Below, piece after piece: positions 37,840 through 50,698 of a stretch of 64,000 nt of DNA. The number at the start of each line of letters is the position of its first letter. The first letter of the stretch is position 1. Under the pieces are notes generated by a model. It made no database searches, was not told the DNA's origin, and saw only the letters and a list, made by a program, of their open reading frames with translations. The stretch is from NCBI GenBank assembly GCA_964017195.1, contig OZ024889.1, forward strand, positions 57,104,074 through 57,168,073, read 5' to 3'. Source of the stretch: Siderastrea radians. Lineage: Eukaryota; Cnidaria; Anthozoa; Scleractinia; Rhizangiidae. Both the position numbers and the translations under genes were made by a program.

Positions 37840-40800
37840 ATGTCAGGGACAGAAATGCAAGCAGTCCCAATGGATAGCGGCTGGGGAAGCCCGTATTACG
37901 TTCAGCCCATATCTACCTCGATGGCAACTAGTGAGATGCCAATAAACGACCAAGGGCAGAACTGGAATATGGAAGTGGTGGGAACAATTCCAATTGACAA
38001 CAGTGCAGAGATAGAGTCGCTCAAGCAAAGAATTCAGACACTGGAAGAGGAGAAGAAAAGCATCAATGACATGTACGTAAAATCCGTCACGGAGTACGAA
38101 GTGTCTAAAACAAAGATCATTCAAGAATACGAAATTAAGATCGGGCAACTGAAAATTGAAAGAGATAACTGGCAGAAGAAGTACAGCGAGTCACAAAGAG
38201 AAGTTCAGAGACTCAAGCAGAAGATTTCCACGATGGAGATAGAAAATCTTAGAATGATTGAAGACGTGAAGCGGGAACTCACGAACAAGTGCAAAATGGA
38301 GAAGGCAGAAATGGAGACGAGATTTTCGACTGAAAAAGATGAAATGCAAGATAATTACGAAGAGCAAATACAAATGCTTAAGGCGGAAAACGAGGGGCTC
38401 TTGCAGACGTATCAGAAGAGCACAAAAGACTATGAAATCAAGATTGTGCAGATTCAGCAAGATTATGAAGTCAAGCTAGGTCAACTTAAAATCGACAAAG
38501 AAAAGTTGGAAAAGAAAAATGCTACTCTCAGTACACAAATAACAACATGGCGCGAGAAATGTTCTGCCCTTGAAAAGCAGTATGAGGAAATGCTGGCCAG
38601 CCTTAGAATTGAATTAACAGAGAAGTTCCAAACGGAAAAGGGTGAGATGGAAGCTATGTTCTCGAAAGAGAAAGAATCAATGATTGACGCACATCAAAAG
38701 GCTCTTGAAGAATACGAACTGAAAATTAGTTCGGTCACTCAACAATACGAAGAAAAACTGACATTGCTCAAAACACAGAAGGACAAGTTTGAGGAGAGCT
38801 ATAATAGTTCTCTGGGGGAAATAGCAGAGTTAAAGAGGAAATGCAAAGAGCTGGAAGAAAATTACAACTTGCAGATAAAGGAGCTGCAAGAGAAGCTGAA
38901 GACTGAATACATCCAGAAAGAGAATGCTATAGAAAACGAGTTCGATGCGGAGAAACAAGAAATAATAATAAAATATAAGAAAATCATTCAGCAGAGTGAA
39001 ATACGAATCCAAGAAATACAAAAGGAAAACAAATTGGTTATTATGAAGCTGGAAACTGACAAAACGCAGCTAATAGAGAAACACTCCGCAGAAATCGAGT
39101 CTTGGAAGGAAAAGCTCGCAAATCTTGAACACAAGTACAAAGAAGACATAAAACTCTTGGAGAAAGAGCTGATTGAGAAATACGAAAAGGAGAAAGAAGA
39201 ATTCGAAGCAAACTTTTTAAAAGAAAAGGAAGAACTCATCGAAAGTCATAAGACTACGATTCAAGGGTACGAAACTAAGATCACCAGCATTCAGCAAGAA
39301 CACGAAGTAAAGATAGCCCAGTTCGAGAAGGAAGTGGAAAGGCTTGAAGAAACCAACAAATCAAATATTGAAAAACTTGAACAGGAGATTGTGGTGCTGA
39401 GACGAAACCACGAGAAGCAACTTAAAGATGTCAAAGAGGAGATGACAGAGAAATGCAATAAGGAAAAAGGTGAAATTGAAGAGAGGTTTACAAAAGAGAA
39501 GACTACTTTGATCGAATCTCACGCGACTGTAGTACAAGAGTACGAAGAAAAGATGACTGCTCTTCAAGAAGAGATGGATGCACAGGAAGAAAAGATGGAA
39601 AGTGAAGTGAAAAGCTTAAAGGAGTCACACCAGAAAGCTATGGAGGCGCTAAGACAAGAAATGACTGAGTTAGAGAAGCAGCATAAATCGAGCACTAAGG
39701 AACTAAGAGAAGAAATGACAGAGAAGTTTAACAAAGAAAAAACGGAATTGGAAGCAAGCTATCTGAAGCAGATAGAAGAGTTAAAAGTTTCAAGCACAAA
39801 CACAGTGAAAGCCTATGAAGAGCAAATAGATGGCATCAAAGAGAAGTACGAGAAGGGACTGGCAGATTTAGAAGCAGCCATGGAAGCCAACGAGGAGAAA
39901 TACAAAGAAAAGATCCAAGGTCTGAGAGAGCAGTTGTCAAGCGCCATCGACAAGTACGAACAGCTCATAAAAGACACGAAGAAAGAAATTCGCCAAAAAT
40001 ATGAGAAGGAAAAGGAGGAAATGGAAAGTGAATTTTCTGAAGAGAAAAACAAACTAACCGAGACTCACGAACAAACTGTTATTGAGTACGAAAAGAAGAT
40101 TGCTAATTTGCAAGAAGAAATTAAGGCAAAGCTAGAGAAAATGAAAGAGGAGAGAGAATCCTTGAGAGAGGCACATTCCAAGAAAGAAGAAGAATTGAGG
40201 CAACAATGCAAATCGATAGAGGAAACCTACAAAACAAAAATCACAGAAATTAAAACGTTCTTAAAAGAGAAATGTGACAAGGAGAAGAGCGAGCTTGAGA
40301 CTAATTTCGACCAGGAGAAAGAGCAGCTACTTGAAAGACAGAGCGAGATTGTGAAGAAGTACGAGATAAAAATTACAGAATTGTTACAAGATTTCGAAAA
40401 GAGGAGTACGCATTTTGGTGCAGAGAAAGATAAACTCGAGTCACAGAAGAAGAAATTACAAGCGGAAATTGATAAACTACGAAAAGAGACTTTGAAGTTA
40501 AGGGAGCAATACGAGACAACCATCAGAAAAACCAAAGAGGAAATGAACGAAAAATTTAAAAAGGAGAATGCTGAGATGGAAAAACAATTCAAAAAGGAAA
40601 CGGAGAACTTGAAGACGCAACACAACAAGAAACTACTACAATTGAAAAGTGAAAAGGAGAATATCATCTCTAAACTTGAGCAGAACATGAATGATCTTGA
40701 GGCAAAAATCAAAGAGATACAACAACAAAACGATTTGAAGATAACAGAGTTAACAAGGGAGAACGAGAGACTGGTAGAGAGATGCCAGACGCTGGAAAGA

Positions 40801-43800
40801 AAAAACACAGATGATTCAACAAATCATAAAACAGAAATAGCTGAGCTTAAAGAAGAAATAAAGAAACGAGAGAAGTGGATAGAAGAAAACAAGAATAAAT
40901 ACGAACAAGAATTAGGCAAACTCAAGCAGACAATTGCGAAGATGAAAGAGGATCTTGAAGAGAAAACCGCGCAAGTAGCGTCCAAAGAAAGGGATCTTGA
41001 TCGCACACAATCAAACCTGAAAGATGCCCAAGAAGAGTTTGAATCACAGATAGCGGCACTAAAGAAGAAGATCGCAGAAATGGAAAAGGAAAGAAAAGGT
41101 CTTTTTGAACGCATACAAACCCTCGAAATTACGAAGAAGGAGATCGTAAAGAGTTACGAGGAAAGAATTATCAAGGAGCGAAAGGAGATTGAAATGAAAT
41201 GCACGACACAGGTATCAAAACTTCAAGAGAACTTGAACAAAGAAGTGGGAGAAAAAGGGAAGCTGAGCACTCAAATTCTAGAGCTTTCGAATGAATTAAC
41301 CAGCTGGAAAACAAAGTTCAGAAATCTGGAAGAGGAATATTCAAATAACATGACAGATTTAAGGAACAATCATGAAAAGGAAATGAACGAGCACAGACAA
41401 GAGAACGGAGATGTAATGGCCCTATTAAATAAGCAGTTAGAAGAACAAAAGGAAACCATTGAGAACCTCGAGAAAGAAAAACAGGGGCTTGTTGCAACCG
41501 TTAGTGAGCTTACTTCAGCTATTAAAAGCCTCGAAGAGGAAGCCATCAAACGAAAAGTTGAACGGGAGAAAGAAATTCAAGACGGGAACGATAAAATACA
41601 GAAACTTGAGGAGGAAAACAGAAGGCTTGTAAATGAATCAGAACAACTGCGTTCAAAACTCGAAGAAGTTGAACAACTTCTTAAAGAAACGGAATCTCAA
41701 AATAAAGCTGATTTGGAGGCAATTGATTGGAAAATTAAGGAGTACGAAGCCAAACTAAAGATTTCTTTGGAGCTTGAGGTTTCAAACCGTGAGATGCTAA
41801 ACGAACTCTCTCGCTTGCGATTACAACTAGAGGGTCTGACAGCAAAGGAAAGCAGACTTACGCAAGAAAATGGCGACTTAAAAATGAAGATATCAGAGCT
41901 CGAACAACTAAATAAGAGACTGACACAAGAGTTGGAAACGCTGACCAAAAAGCTCTCGGATTCAGAGGAAGCATGTAAGCGGAAGATAGAGCAACTTAAA
42001 GAGGATCACGAAGTAGAAAGGGCAAAATATATTAGTGAAAAGGATAAGTTGAAAGAAGAGATACATCGACTACAAAAGACCATTAGTGAACAGGAAAGCG
42101 TTGTCAGACGATTAAAAGATAACATTGAGTTTCTTGGAGAAGAAAAGAAGAGGAATGAAGATCGCTTTGACTTTGAAATGAAAACCTTGCTGGAGAAGTA
42201 TGGTAATGAAAAGAAGAAGGCTGAAACGTTGCAAGTGGAGTTGCATGAGAAGTCTCAAATGTTTGAGGAGAAAAGTAGAGAATGGAAGCGAACAGTAGAC
42301 GAGATGGTCTATAAGCATCGAGAGGAACAAGATAACCTAAAAAGGGAAAATAAAAATATGGAGGAGGATTATGAGAAGCAATTGAAGGAGCTTAAGGAGG
42401 AGGCAGCAAATGAAAGGGAGATTTGTGAAAGAAAACTGAGTCAACTTGAGCTAACGTACAAACAAGAGATTAATACAGTTCGCTATGAACGTGAGCAATA
42501 CTTCAGAGAGGTGACCAGCAAGGAGATAGAAAAGACGAGAAAAGAAATTGAAAATGAGAAAAATGACTTGCAACAGAAACTTCTGGCGGAAAAGAAGCAA
42601 CTCGTTGAGGAGTACAATAAGAGAATCCAAGAGGACAACCGCAAGTTCACTGAAAATGAAGAGAAGTACAAGGCTGAGATCGCATCCCTAACTAGGACCA
42701 AGTCAGAGATGCAGAATAAAATCTACGACTTAGAGCGGAAAATTGAGAGAACCAAGGAACAATTTACATACCGCTTCACTGAAGAGCGTCGTAAAATAGA
42801 GTACGAATTTGAAATGCAGTTGAGAGAAGTGAAAGAAAAGCACAGGCTAGAGCTCATCGGACGTTCCGAGACAGACAAGCTGAACATGGAAGAAAAATTT
42901 AAATTCGAGAAAGAGGAATTAGAAGAGAGAATTCGTCTTGAGTACAAAGCTACCATAACAGCAGAAGTATCTTCTCGCGAGAAGCAGCTGCAAGATTCGT
43001 TTTACAAACTAGAAAAAGAATTCCGCATGGAAAAAGACCAGTTGCTGGAGACAGAAAGGACATTAAAGATACAGAACGAGTTGTTGTTAAGGGAGAAAGA
43101 AACTTTCCTTCAACAAAGCCAAAGGGACAGAGAAGAACTGTCAAAGAAAATGGAACACGAAAAAGAATTGCTGAATGTCACGCTAGAAGCCATGAGCCGA
43201 GAACTATCTAAGATGAGAGAGGAAAAGAATTTTCTCTCTGATACCTTCTCTAAGGAGAGAAAAGAGCTAGAAAGAAAGCACGAGGCCGAAATGACAGAGT
43301 TGAGGAAAAGGCTCGAAAGAAACAAGCAGGAACTTATGACACGACTTCGTGAAGAACACAAACAAGCTGCCCAAGCCATTCAGAGATCGACAGACACGAC
43401 AATCGCCGCTCTTAAAGAAAAACTTATCGAAGCAGAAAGAAAGATCAACGAAATGGAAGAACACTTTAAGAAAGAGAAAAACAAGATGGAACATCAATTT
43501 GAGCACGATAAAATGGAACTAGAACAAAGAACCCAAAAGATAAGTCAAGAGCTGAAGGTCATCCTGGAACAAGACTACTACAGGAGAACCCAAGACGAAA
43601 GAAAGGTTCACGAGAACGCCATGTCAAGTTTACGAAGAGAAATCAGCGACCTTCGGGAGAGCAAAATTCGGCTTGAAAATGCCTTGTCAGAACAGCAAAT
43701 GATTGCCTACAACCTTGGAAGAGACATCAACTTGTTGAAAAGTGAGGCGCAAGTGTCCATCCCCAGGAAAACGGAACAAAGTCTCTTGGAACGCGAGCTT

Positions 43801-43998
43801 CAGGAATTAAGACACAGAAACGAAAAGCTGAAATTGGCGACAAAGGAGGCGCAGTTTTTCAACAGCGAGTTGTTTAAGTGGGATAAAGGAAAGAATTGCC
43901 CAGTCTTGAGAACTGCCCAGGAACTAAAGTCTATGGACTCAATTGGAAAACCTTCTTTGAAAGATGGACGATTAACGTATATCAGTGATGGACAAAAG
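37840..43998 (+). CDS. Giant coiled-coil protein, gene 3 main exon
   Basis: A clear ATG starts 2,053 residues that end at AAG|GTAAAT. Residues 1-55 are a non-helical, Ser/Met/Pro-containing head (MSGTEMQAVPMDSGWGSPYY). The rest is almost unbroken Glu/Lys-rich coiled coil. Residues of roughly 140-920 contain about nine repeats of 75-110 residues marked EMTEKxxKEKxEMExxFxKE, then YExKI. Near the end, AMSSLRREISDLRESK matches modules in genes 1 and 2. With exons at 44,360, 45,791 and 46,574 the protein is 2,192 residues. No motor, kinase or membrane segment is visible. A long structural rod is inferred; the family is unknown. Confidence 0.9.
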
Positions 43999-44359
43999 GT
44001 AAATAAATACAGAAATAAAAGATAAAGACGCGATGGGGATGGGGCTTGAAATCGAGGTGGGATGTGAAATACTTTGAATTTCAAAGATGGGATATGAATG
44101 AAAATACCATAGAAGCAGGACATGCTGGCTGTCGAGAAGGGAGATTGAAAACAAGAAATATAACGAAGACTTGCTCCATGCCCAAGCGCCGGCTGGATCG
44201 GGACGAGTAATCTTACCGGCGCAGGAGGGTGGGATAGAAATGTAAACGGCGATGAGGGGCGGTAATACAGTTATAGCTTCAACTTTAATGCTCTTTGTTC
44301 ATTCTTGAAGAGAACATCAGTGAATGACTTTTACTCCCAACTACTTTTTTTCTTTAAAG

Positions 44360-44470
44360 CCTCTTCTTGTTGTGGCTGAAGACCAAATTGTCCACGAAGG
44401 AAACCCTACTGTACAAATTGACGAACCCATTTACATGGCTTCACAATCAAGCAACACTGGGGAACAGCAG
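44360..44470 (+). CDS. Gene 3 exon 2
   Basis: Thirty-seven codons, phase 0, from TTTCTTTAAAG to CAG|GTAAAT. It encodes PLLVVAEDQIVHEGNPTV and an acidic linker. Its donor is duplicated by the small element that starts at 44,479. Confidence 0.7.
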
Positions 44471-44478
44471 GTAAATAT

Positions 44479-44846
44479 CCCGGGGGGGGGATGACTCCCA
44501 TATGAAAGTGTCGGGGATGCTCGTCGTCTCGCTTAGGGGTGTAAATTGGAGATTTTGGTCTGACTTGGGGTGTTCAGGACAGAGAGCAAATATTTTTACT
44601 CATACAGGTATGGGTGGGGTAGGCTATGAACGCAACTAAAGATTTATGACAATGCTTCTAAAATCTAATAATAGAATACAGTATTCGATGTAAACATCTT
44701 CAGCGCAATTTAAATCACCTTAGCTCCTTTTTGGTTGTGTGTTTTAGCATGGCCTGAGCCACGCCCAGATTGGTCTCTTTTAGGGTTTTAATCCCAACTT
44801 TCCGACGAGCATCCCCGTCCTTTTCATATGGGAGTCCCCGCCGGTG
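44479..44846. mobile_element. Small hAT-like MITE at a splice donor
   Basis: The ends are inverted copies of about 45 bp sharing ACTCCCATATGAAA and GGGGATGCTCGTCG (44,479-44,527 and 44,802-44,846). It is flanked by GTAAATAT at 44,471-44,478 and 44,847-44,854 (9 bp if the preceding G is counted). The left copy is the donor of gene 3 exon 2. Non-coding, same general end type as 29,444-29,806. Confidence 0.85.
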
Positions 44847-45790
44847 GTAAATATAAAAGTAAACTGAACACGGAACCCAGTAGTTAGAAAAAGTCGAAGG
44901 TTGGGTTTAGGCGGCCGTTGATTAACTCGTTTCTGCATGAGCCTTGTACAAGTATTATACCTTTTCCTGGATAGTATGCTAGTCCATTGCAGCGTCTTCC
45001 ACAACAGGTTCTCTTCGGTAGCCATTCAGCTATACACCTGGGTAGAGAGCGGCAAATTAAAGCAAAGTTTCTTGCAGAAAATTATGACTTAGAATGCGTC
45101 AGCCATGTTGGTGTCCCTCCATAGGACACCAAATAAAGAAGATAATGAAATCAATTAATATCCCTAGATTCTCTTCAGAATTACTTAGATGACACTTTTA
45201 CATAATTATCTTACTTGAAAATTTAAAAGTAGCCCGAACATATTACGGTTTATGACATTTTGAGAATTCCTGTGTATTGGGCTGCCACGAAATTGATCAA
45301 TTTACAAATTAGTTTATTTCTAAAGCGAAGCAATATATCAACATGAAATTTTCCATAAAGAGTTTTCTCATTGATATGAAAAATATATTAAAAGAAGACC
45401 TTTGTGGTCTTCTTTGTAGTTAGGTTACGTTTTCGAATTGTAATGACATGCGACAATAGGGAGTAGGCAGTGTGAGAATCCACCTAGGTAAATTCTCTGA
45501 GCCATGAACTTTTAGAGTCGGCATCAGTGGTAAAGGCATTTTTTGCAGCTCATCATTTGTGCTTCCACTATACACACACTCCCAACCCTTTTTCTGGGCG
45601 CGTGTTATCTCGTCTATTAGCTTTTTGAGGATTTTTGTCCCTGTCTTTGCTAGTTAGATTATTTGTTTTATATTTTGTAGCCTAGATTGTATAATCTAAG
45701 CAGCTATTAGTATAAACAAGACAGGTTACATGTGGCTCCTTATCAAGTGTTAATTCAACAAATTTCTTGTCATTGTACCTTTTTTTGAAG

Positions 45791-45958
45791 CATTCAGTTC
45801 CAAGTTTATTTTACTCCAACGAAGACGCACCAGTTCGGTTTGTCGAGCAAAGAACCATCGCTTTCCAATCCAGCAACGACCGATTGGAAAAAGAATTGGA
45901 GAAAATGGGGCAAAAGCTGGATTCCTTGGAGAATAGAAAAAATGATCTAATGCAAGAG
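45791..45958 (+). CDS. Gene 3 exon 3, short coiled-coil exon
   Basis: Fifty-six codons, phase 0, from acceptor CCTTTTTTTTGAAG to donor GTAATT. It starts HSVPSLFYSNEDAPV and then forms the helix SNDRLEKELEKMGQKLDSL. It is equivalent to exons 11,908 and 29,153. Confidence 0.7.
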
Positions 45959-45972
45959 GTAATTATCATAAG

Positions 45973-46035
45973 ATGATTGCAATGATGATGATGATGAAGA
46001 TGATGATGATGTGATGGTGATGATGATGATGATGA
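45973..46035. repeat. (GAT)n microsatellite
   Basis: Imperfect GAT triplets just after the exon donor. Confidence 0.85.
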
Positions 46036-46573
46036 CTATTTTTATGAAGGTGGTGATACCCTGCCCCTAAGGGTCTTCAAATCACTAAAGAGGGCTGTTA
46101 TACAACTAGACAAAACTAGAAGAGAAATAGAAAATAAAGCAAAATGGCAAGTCAGTCAGATAGAAAAGCATATTGTCATCATGTGTATACATACCTAAGA
46201 AGGTGAAAATGTCAGTGAATCAACAGAATAATTGCGTACAATTGGCTACATTGCAAAAAAGGGAACCTCTAAAACATTTACCGTATGTGTGTTGAAATAT
46301 ACTGTTTGGAAACAAAAGACCGATTATTTACACGAGATCTAGCTACGACCGTGGCTTAATGTAACTAATGAATTTCAAGATCTGTTTACAAGTGAGTTAT
46401 TAAAGGGGATAAATGTTCTTGCAGGCTGTTCTATACGCCTGCTTGACGTTAATGTGGTAAAGAACGGACACATATTCCAGTTATTAAGACCACAGTTATG
46501 CAAAAACAGACCTCAAAAATAACTGGTCCGTAGTGTTCAAAAGATATTTGTAATGTATTCCATCTGTTTACAG

Positions 46574-46714
46574 GCTGATAATGAAGCTGTGACCGGAATT
46601 ACCAGCAATCAATCTACTAGTACAGTTCGTGTGTACAGCGGCAGCACCAGTAGCTATCAGCAGACCCGACTGGATTCTCCGAGGCCTTCTACACCTAATC
46701 AGTTCTACCAGTAG
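46574..46714 (+). CDS. Gene 3 terminal exon
   Basis: Forty-six codons plus TAG after acceptor CATCTGTTTACAG. It encodes a Ser/Thr/Gln-rich tail (VRVYSGSTSSYQQTRL) ending QFYQ. AATAAA at 46,794-46,799 is the likely poly(A) signal. Confidence 0.75.
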   Translation, partial: ADNEAVTGITSNQSTSTVRVYSGSTSSYQQTRLDSPRPSTPNQFYQ

Positions 46715-49467
46715 TATTGTAACAGAAGACACGATATCTGTTATTTAGCCACGAGATTCGACCGTTTACAGGAGGGGAAACAAAGAAACTCTAGAATAAA
46801 GGTGACGGGTATCATCGTTTGAAACTTTGCAAGGAAACCATAGAAAATTCAAAAATCTTGATTTGTGGCAACGACAATCATTCCCGTGAGTGCAAAATAG
46901 GGATTCCTAGAAGAAGGGGAAGGGGCGAGATAACACCTTTTGAATAAACTCAATAAATAGTAAATAACGCAGTAATAGTTAAACTGGTAGTCATAATTTC
47001 AGGTAAGTAATTCTCCAAGGTGCATTTTACAGTCGTATTTGGATCACATGACTCGTCAACTCCAATGAATTAAAAATTTTTGGTTTGAAGGAAACATTTG
47101 ACTTCAAGCTTAAAGTCCTTTAGGAAGACTTTAAGAATTTCAGTAGAAATTGAAAACATTTAATTTTTTTATTTTATTCGACCTATTGCAGTCTAATTTG
47201 GCTATCACCAATATTTTCCACTGGAAATTTAAGTTAATATTATTGATATACAATAGTTTTAAGTGTTCTATGTTTGGGAGGTTACGACTTGGCGCAACTT
47301 TTAAGATTAAGACGCCTTCCAGGTTTCGTATCTTTATTGTTTGCTTCATAAGATAAACTGCCAATAATTGGTTTAATGACTTACAATTATTATTGGTATA
47401 GACATTGCTACAATATTTGTAGGGCAGTTCTGCAATTTTTACTTTGATTTTGCATTGTGAGGAGTTTTAAAATGAAGAAAAAAAAAGAAAAAAAGGAAAG
47501 AAAGAAAGAAACAAAGAAACAAAGAGAGAACGAAACACTGACTGTGAAGTTAACAACACGCTCTGTGGACAGTTAGTCATGATCATTTATCACGCAGTGT
47601 TAAGTCAGAGCAATTATAATTTGTTGATCTTTTTAATTTCATTTTGTGTGGAAACATTTAAAAGTGTTCATTACAAAAAATGCAGGGTATATTTGTAGAG
47701 CTTGTTTTCCTCCGGGGAAAAGTTAATAATCAGTTTAATTAATTGACTATAATTTCAGTAAAACGGGTGTTGTACAGTTTCTAGTGACCTGGTTTTGAGG
47801 TTGTTATTCTATAACACATCTTCTGCTAGAAGAGATGTATACATTTTACTGAAAAGTGAAGGTTTTTAAAATTACTGCGTATGCACCGTACTTCCTCGTT
47901 TAGAAGGTCAACTATGTGGCTTCCCACTTAAAATCGTAATTGTCTAAACGCAGCTAAGAGTCTTTGCCTGGCACTTAAACGTTGTGCGGTGTGGTATTTG
48001 CTGACTACATACCGTGTGAACTAGACTCGCTCCAAGCCTTTCGTTCAGGTTATGGAAGGCGCGTGCGTGGTCCAAAGCGTGAATCAAGATGGCGGATGGT
48101 CCAGTCGGTCCACGCGCGTGAACCAAAATAGCGGCTGGTTCTGGGGAAGTAGTGATCGCAGACTTCACTGATTTGCATCGCGCGCGTGGAAAAAAATTAT
48201 CACAGGCTATGCACGGACGCAAGTATCATCCCTTAACTCGCCATGGTAATCATTGTTTTCGTCCTTCATGAAAAAATACGAGCCACTTGGAGCAAGTCAA
48301 CGCGTGCACTTACCACACAACACTACGATTAGGAAGTGTTAGGTCCAGATGAAGCATTTTATTTATCAGAGCAGTTTTCAATAGAGTGTAGAACGTAATT
48401 CGTAATTGTGATGGTTGCCACTTTCTCAACCAAAAAAAAAGTGAAATTGCGTACGCGTGTTTTCCCGCGCTTGGCTTCATTCCTATGTAGTTACTTCTTG
48501 TGATTGGTTCTTTGTGTTAATAGAGCAGTTTTCAATTGAATGTCGAAAGTAACCTTGTATTTGCTTTGGTTTTGCTTTACTACGCTCTCTGATTGGTTAA
48601 AAAGTTCCCGCCACTGTCCCTATTAATCAGACGTAAAACCAATCGTGACGTGCTCACACGCGTTTTCTAGCGCTTGACGCTAATTAGTTGGGTTTGCTTC
48701 GATTTATGATTGGCTTTCTTTGCGTTTGTTCCCGTTATGATTGGATAGAGTTATTACTTTGGTTTTGGTTTCACGACACTCATTTAAAAACCGCTCTAAT
48801 TTGTCTGTTGCCATTGATTGGTTAAAGTGGTCACTTTGGTTCTCGCTTTACGACACTCAATTGAAAACCGCTGTAATACGCGTATTAAATTAGGCATAGA
48901 TTAGGGGTAGTATGCAGTGTCCAGTCTGCAAGTGTAATACAATGCCGTTGGACTGAGGAAGCTATAACTCCCTGACCTGCCTTATGCAGCACTGGGGCCA
49001 CAAGATCAGGAACGTTCCATAACTAATGAAATAAAAGGGTGAGAAAACGTTATCTATTAATGGAAAATAAACAAATGCCTAAGAATCGAGGAAGTTCGGT
49101 TCGGAAGTTTTCTTTCTTTCTGAAAGATCGTTTCAATACCTTTTTGATGCCTTTACAGAGGGCATTTTGGCTAGGTTTCAGTGCTTTGACCTCCGTTTTG
49201 CACTTTTTTAGTTGGGTACAACTGTAAAACCTCTTTTCACAAAAGTAGAATATTAAACATTCAGTTGAACAGATGACTTCTTTCCTTGTTATGTATCAAG
49301 GCGTTTTCATAATAAATGGAGGCGCCCGTTTATAGCCTCTCACGCAGACATTTTTTGGGCTTCGTCCGCGTTCCTCTGCGTGGGAGGCTTAACTCTGTTT
49401 ATGAAGCAGAAAAAAATACAAATCGGCTTCTTTACTGACACATCTTTTAACAACAGTCAAGATAACA
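46715..49467. other. Gene 3 3' flank and repeat-rich intergenic region
   Basis: No gene seen. A (GAAA)n run lies at about 47,478-47,530, and a double inverted-repeat element at 48,369-48,880. Confidence 0.5.
48369..48880. mobile_element. Nested pair of MITE-like inverted repeats
   Basis: AGAGCAGTTTTCAATAGAGTG (48,369) and AGAGCAGTTTTCAATTGAATG (about 48,523) face inverted copies at about 48,773 and 48,853 (CGACACTCAATTGAAAACCG). It looks like one element inserted in, or duplicated beside, another of its family. Confidence 0.6.
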
Positions 49468-49857
49468 CTAAAGATTTATATACAAACATGATAAAATTTT
49501 TGACTCTGTAGCCTCGTTTTCAGCAAAGTTGGATCCCATGCCACATCCTTCGAGGATGACAAGCCAACTGGGATATGCATCAGTCATTTTCAGCAATGCA
49601 CATTCCCCCCGGGTAAACACCTTGGCATAAGCATTTTTGAAAACAGACTGAAAATACTCGTTGCCGGAGACAGATGAGCTGCAAGTCAAATGCCCCATAG
49701 TACAGCTAAGAAGGAAGTCAATTCCTTCGTCTAGGTTTATGCTCATACCACCAAATGTTACTTCAGCCCAAGCAAAGGTTGAAAGAAATGATGTCAGTTG
49801 TCCCAGTGACAGCTCGTTCTGTTGATGTTCCATCTCTCTTGTGCACTCCTTAGACAT
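49468..49857 (-). CDS. Hypothetical single-exon frame
   Basis: A 129-codon - strand frame with an ATG start. Its composition looks like a real protein (MSKECTREMEHQQNELSLGQ at the start, Gly/Cys-containing middle) and it is not low complexity. I recognise no family. No homologue, promoter or splice sites could be checked. It may be a remnant of a mobile element or an unspliced small gene. Confidence 0.3.
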   Translation of the reverse strand: MSKECTREMEHQQNELSLGQLTSFLSTFAWAEVTFGGMSINLDEGIDFLLSCTMGHLTCSSSVSGNEYFQSVFKNAYAKVFTRGECALLKMTDAYPSWLVILEGCGMGSNFAENEATESKILSCLYINL

Positions 49858-50689
49858 AGCTCAGGAGAGTCTGAAAGCAGGGTAAAGTCACTAACCCTCA
49901 AATGCTCCGGGGTTGATTACTGCCTCACCCCGGGAAGGAAAATGTTGAAAAACGCCCTGTTTGCGAGGACTGCTGGAATTGAACGGTGCATTAACCTTTT
50001 ATGCCGCCATATCAACACGATATTCTCCCGTGTGCCTATATACAGCTCCCAAGTAGGGAGAATTATTTTCACTAACAAGGAATTCTATATTTGCCTTGAT
50101 CAGTTTCTGAACCCCAAAAACCAACAGCCCTGAGCGTAATCTAAATACGTTCTTTTTATCTGTATGAAAATATAAACCGCATAAAACATAGTAATTGTTT
50201 GTAAATGAAACTTGTGCAATTATTTAACGTGAACTTGAGATCCTGGAGTTAAACTCGTATTCATCAGCCCTAAAAAATGTTACGCCAAAATCTTTCTACC
50301 CAAAATAGGCTAGGTCTACCAGACACTTTCTCACCCAGCAAGATCCCAGATCGGCAATTTCAAACCCAGAAAGGGCTTCTCTCCTCCTCGTCCCTAATAA
50401 ACCGGAGTCCCCCACCCCTGGGTAGCTATACGGAATTTAAATTATATTTAGCTTGTTAGGCCACACGCTTCTATAGGTTGACCTTATGAATGTAGAACGC
50501 TGGACGCATTTGCACTGCAAACATGTTGGTCCGGCAAATCCTATAAGAATTGCCGAGGATATACCCTCTTTATCTTGTTTTTAAAACGGCCAACTCAGCT
50601 GAATTGAGCTTGCATCAATACTTGAACAGTTGCTAAAACATTTATTCAGCTGCAGAAGTCTTGCGCCGGATAATAGAAAGACCAGTTTC

Positions 50690-50698
50690 ATGACTTTC
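50690..50698. repeat. Target-site duplication, left copy
   Basis: ATGACTTTC, repeated at 60,177-60,185. The match extends to 12 bp (TCATGACTTTCG), but 9 bp gives the best alignment of the element ends. Confidence 0.85.

Noticed and set aside
2..46714. Intermediate filament, myosin or rootletin identity for the three coiled-coil genes
   Set aside because: No motor head, filament end motif or other diagnostic domain is visible; the likeness is only coiled-coil composition.
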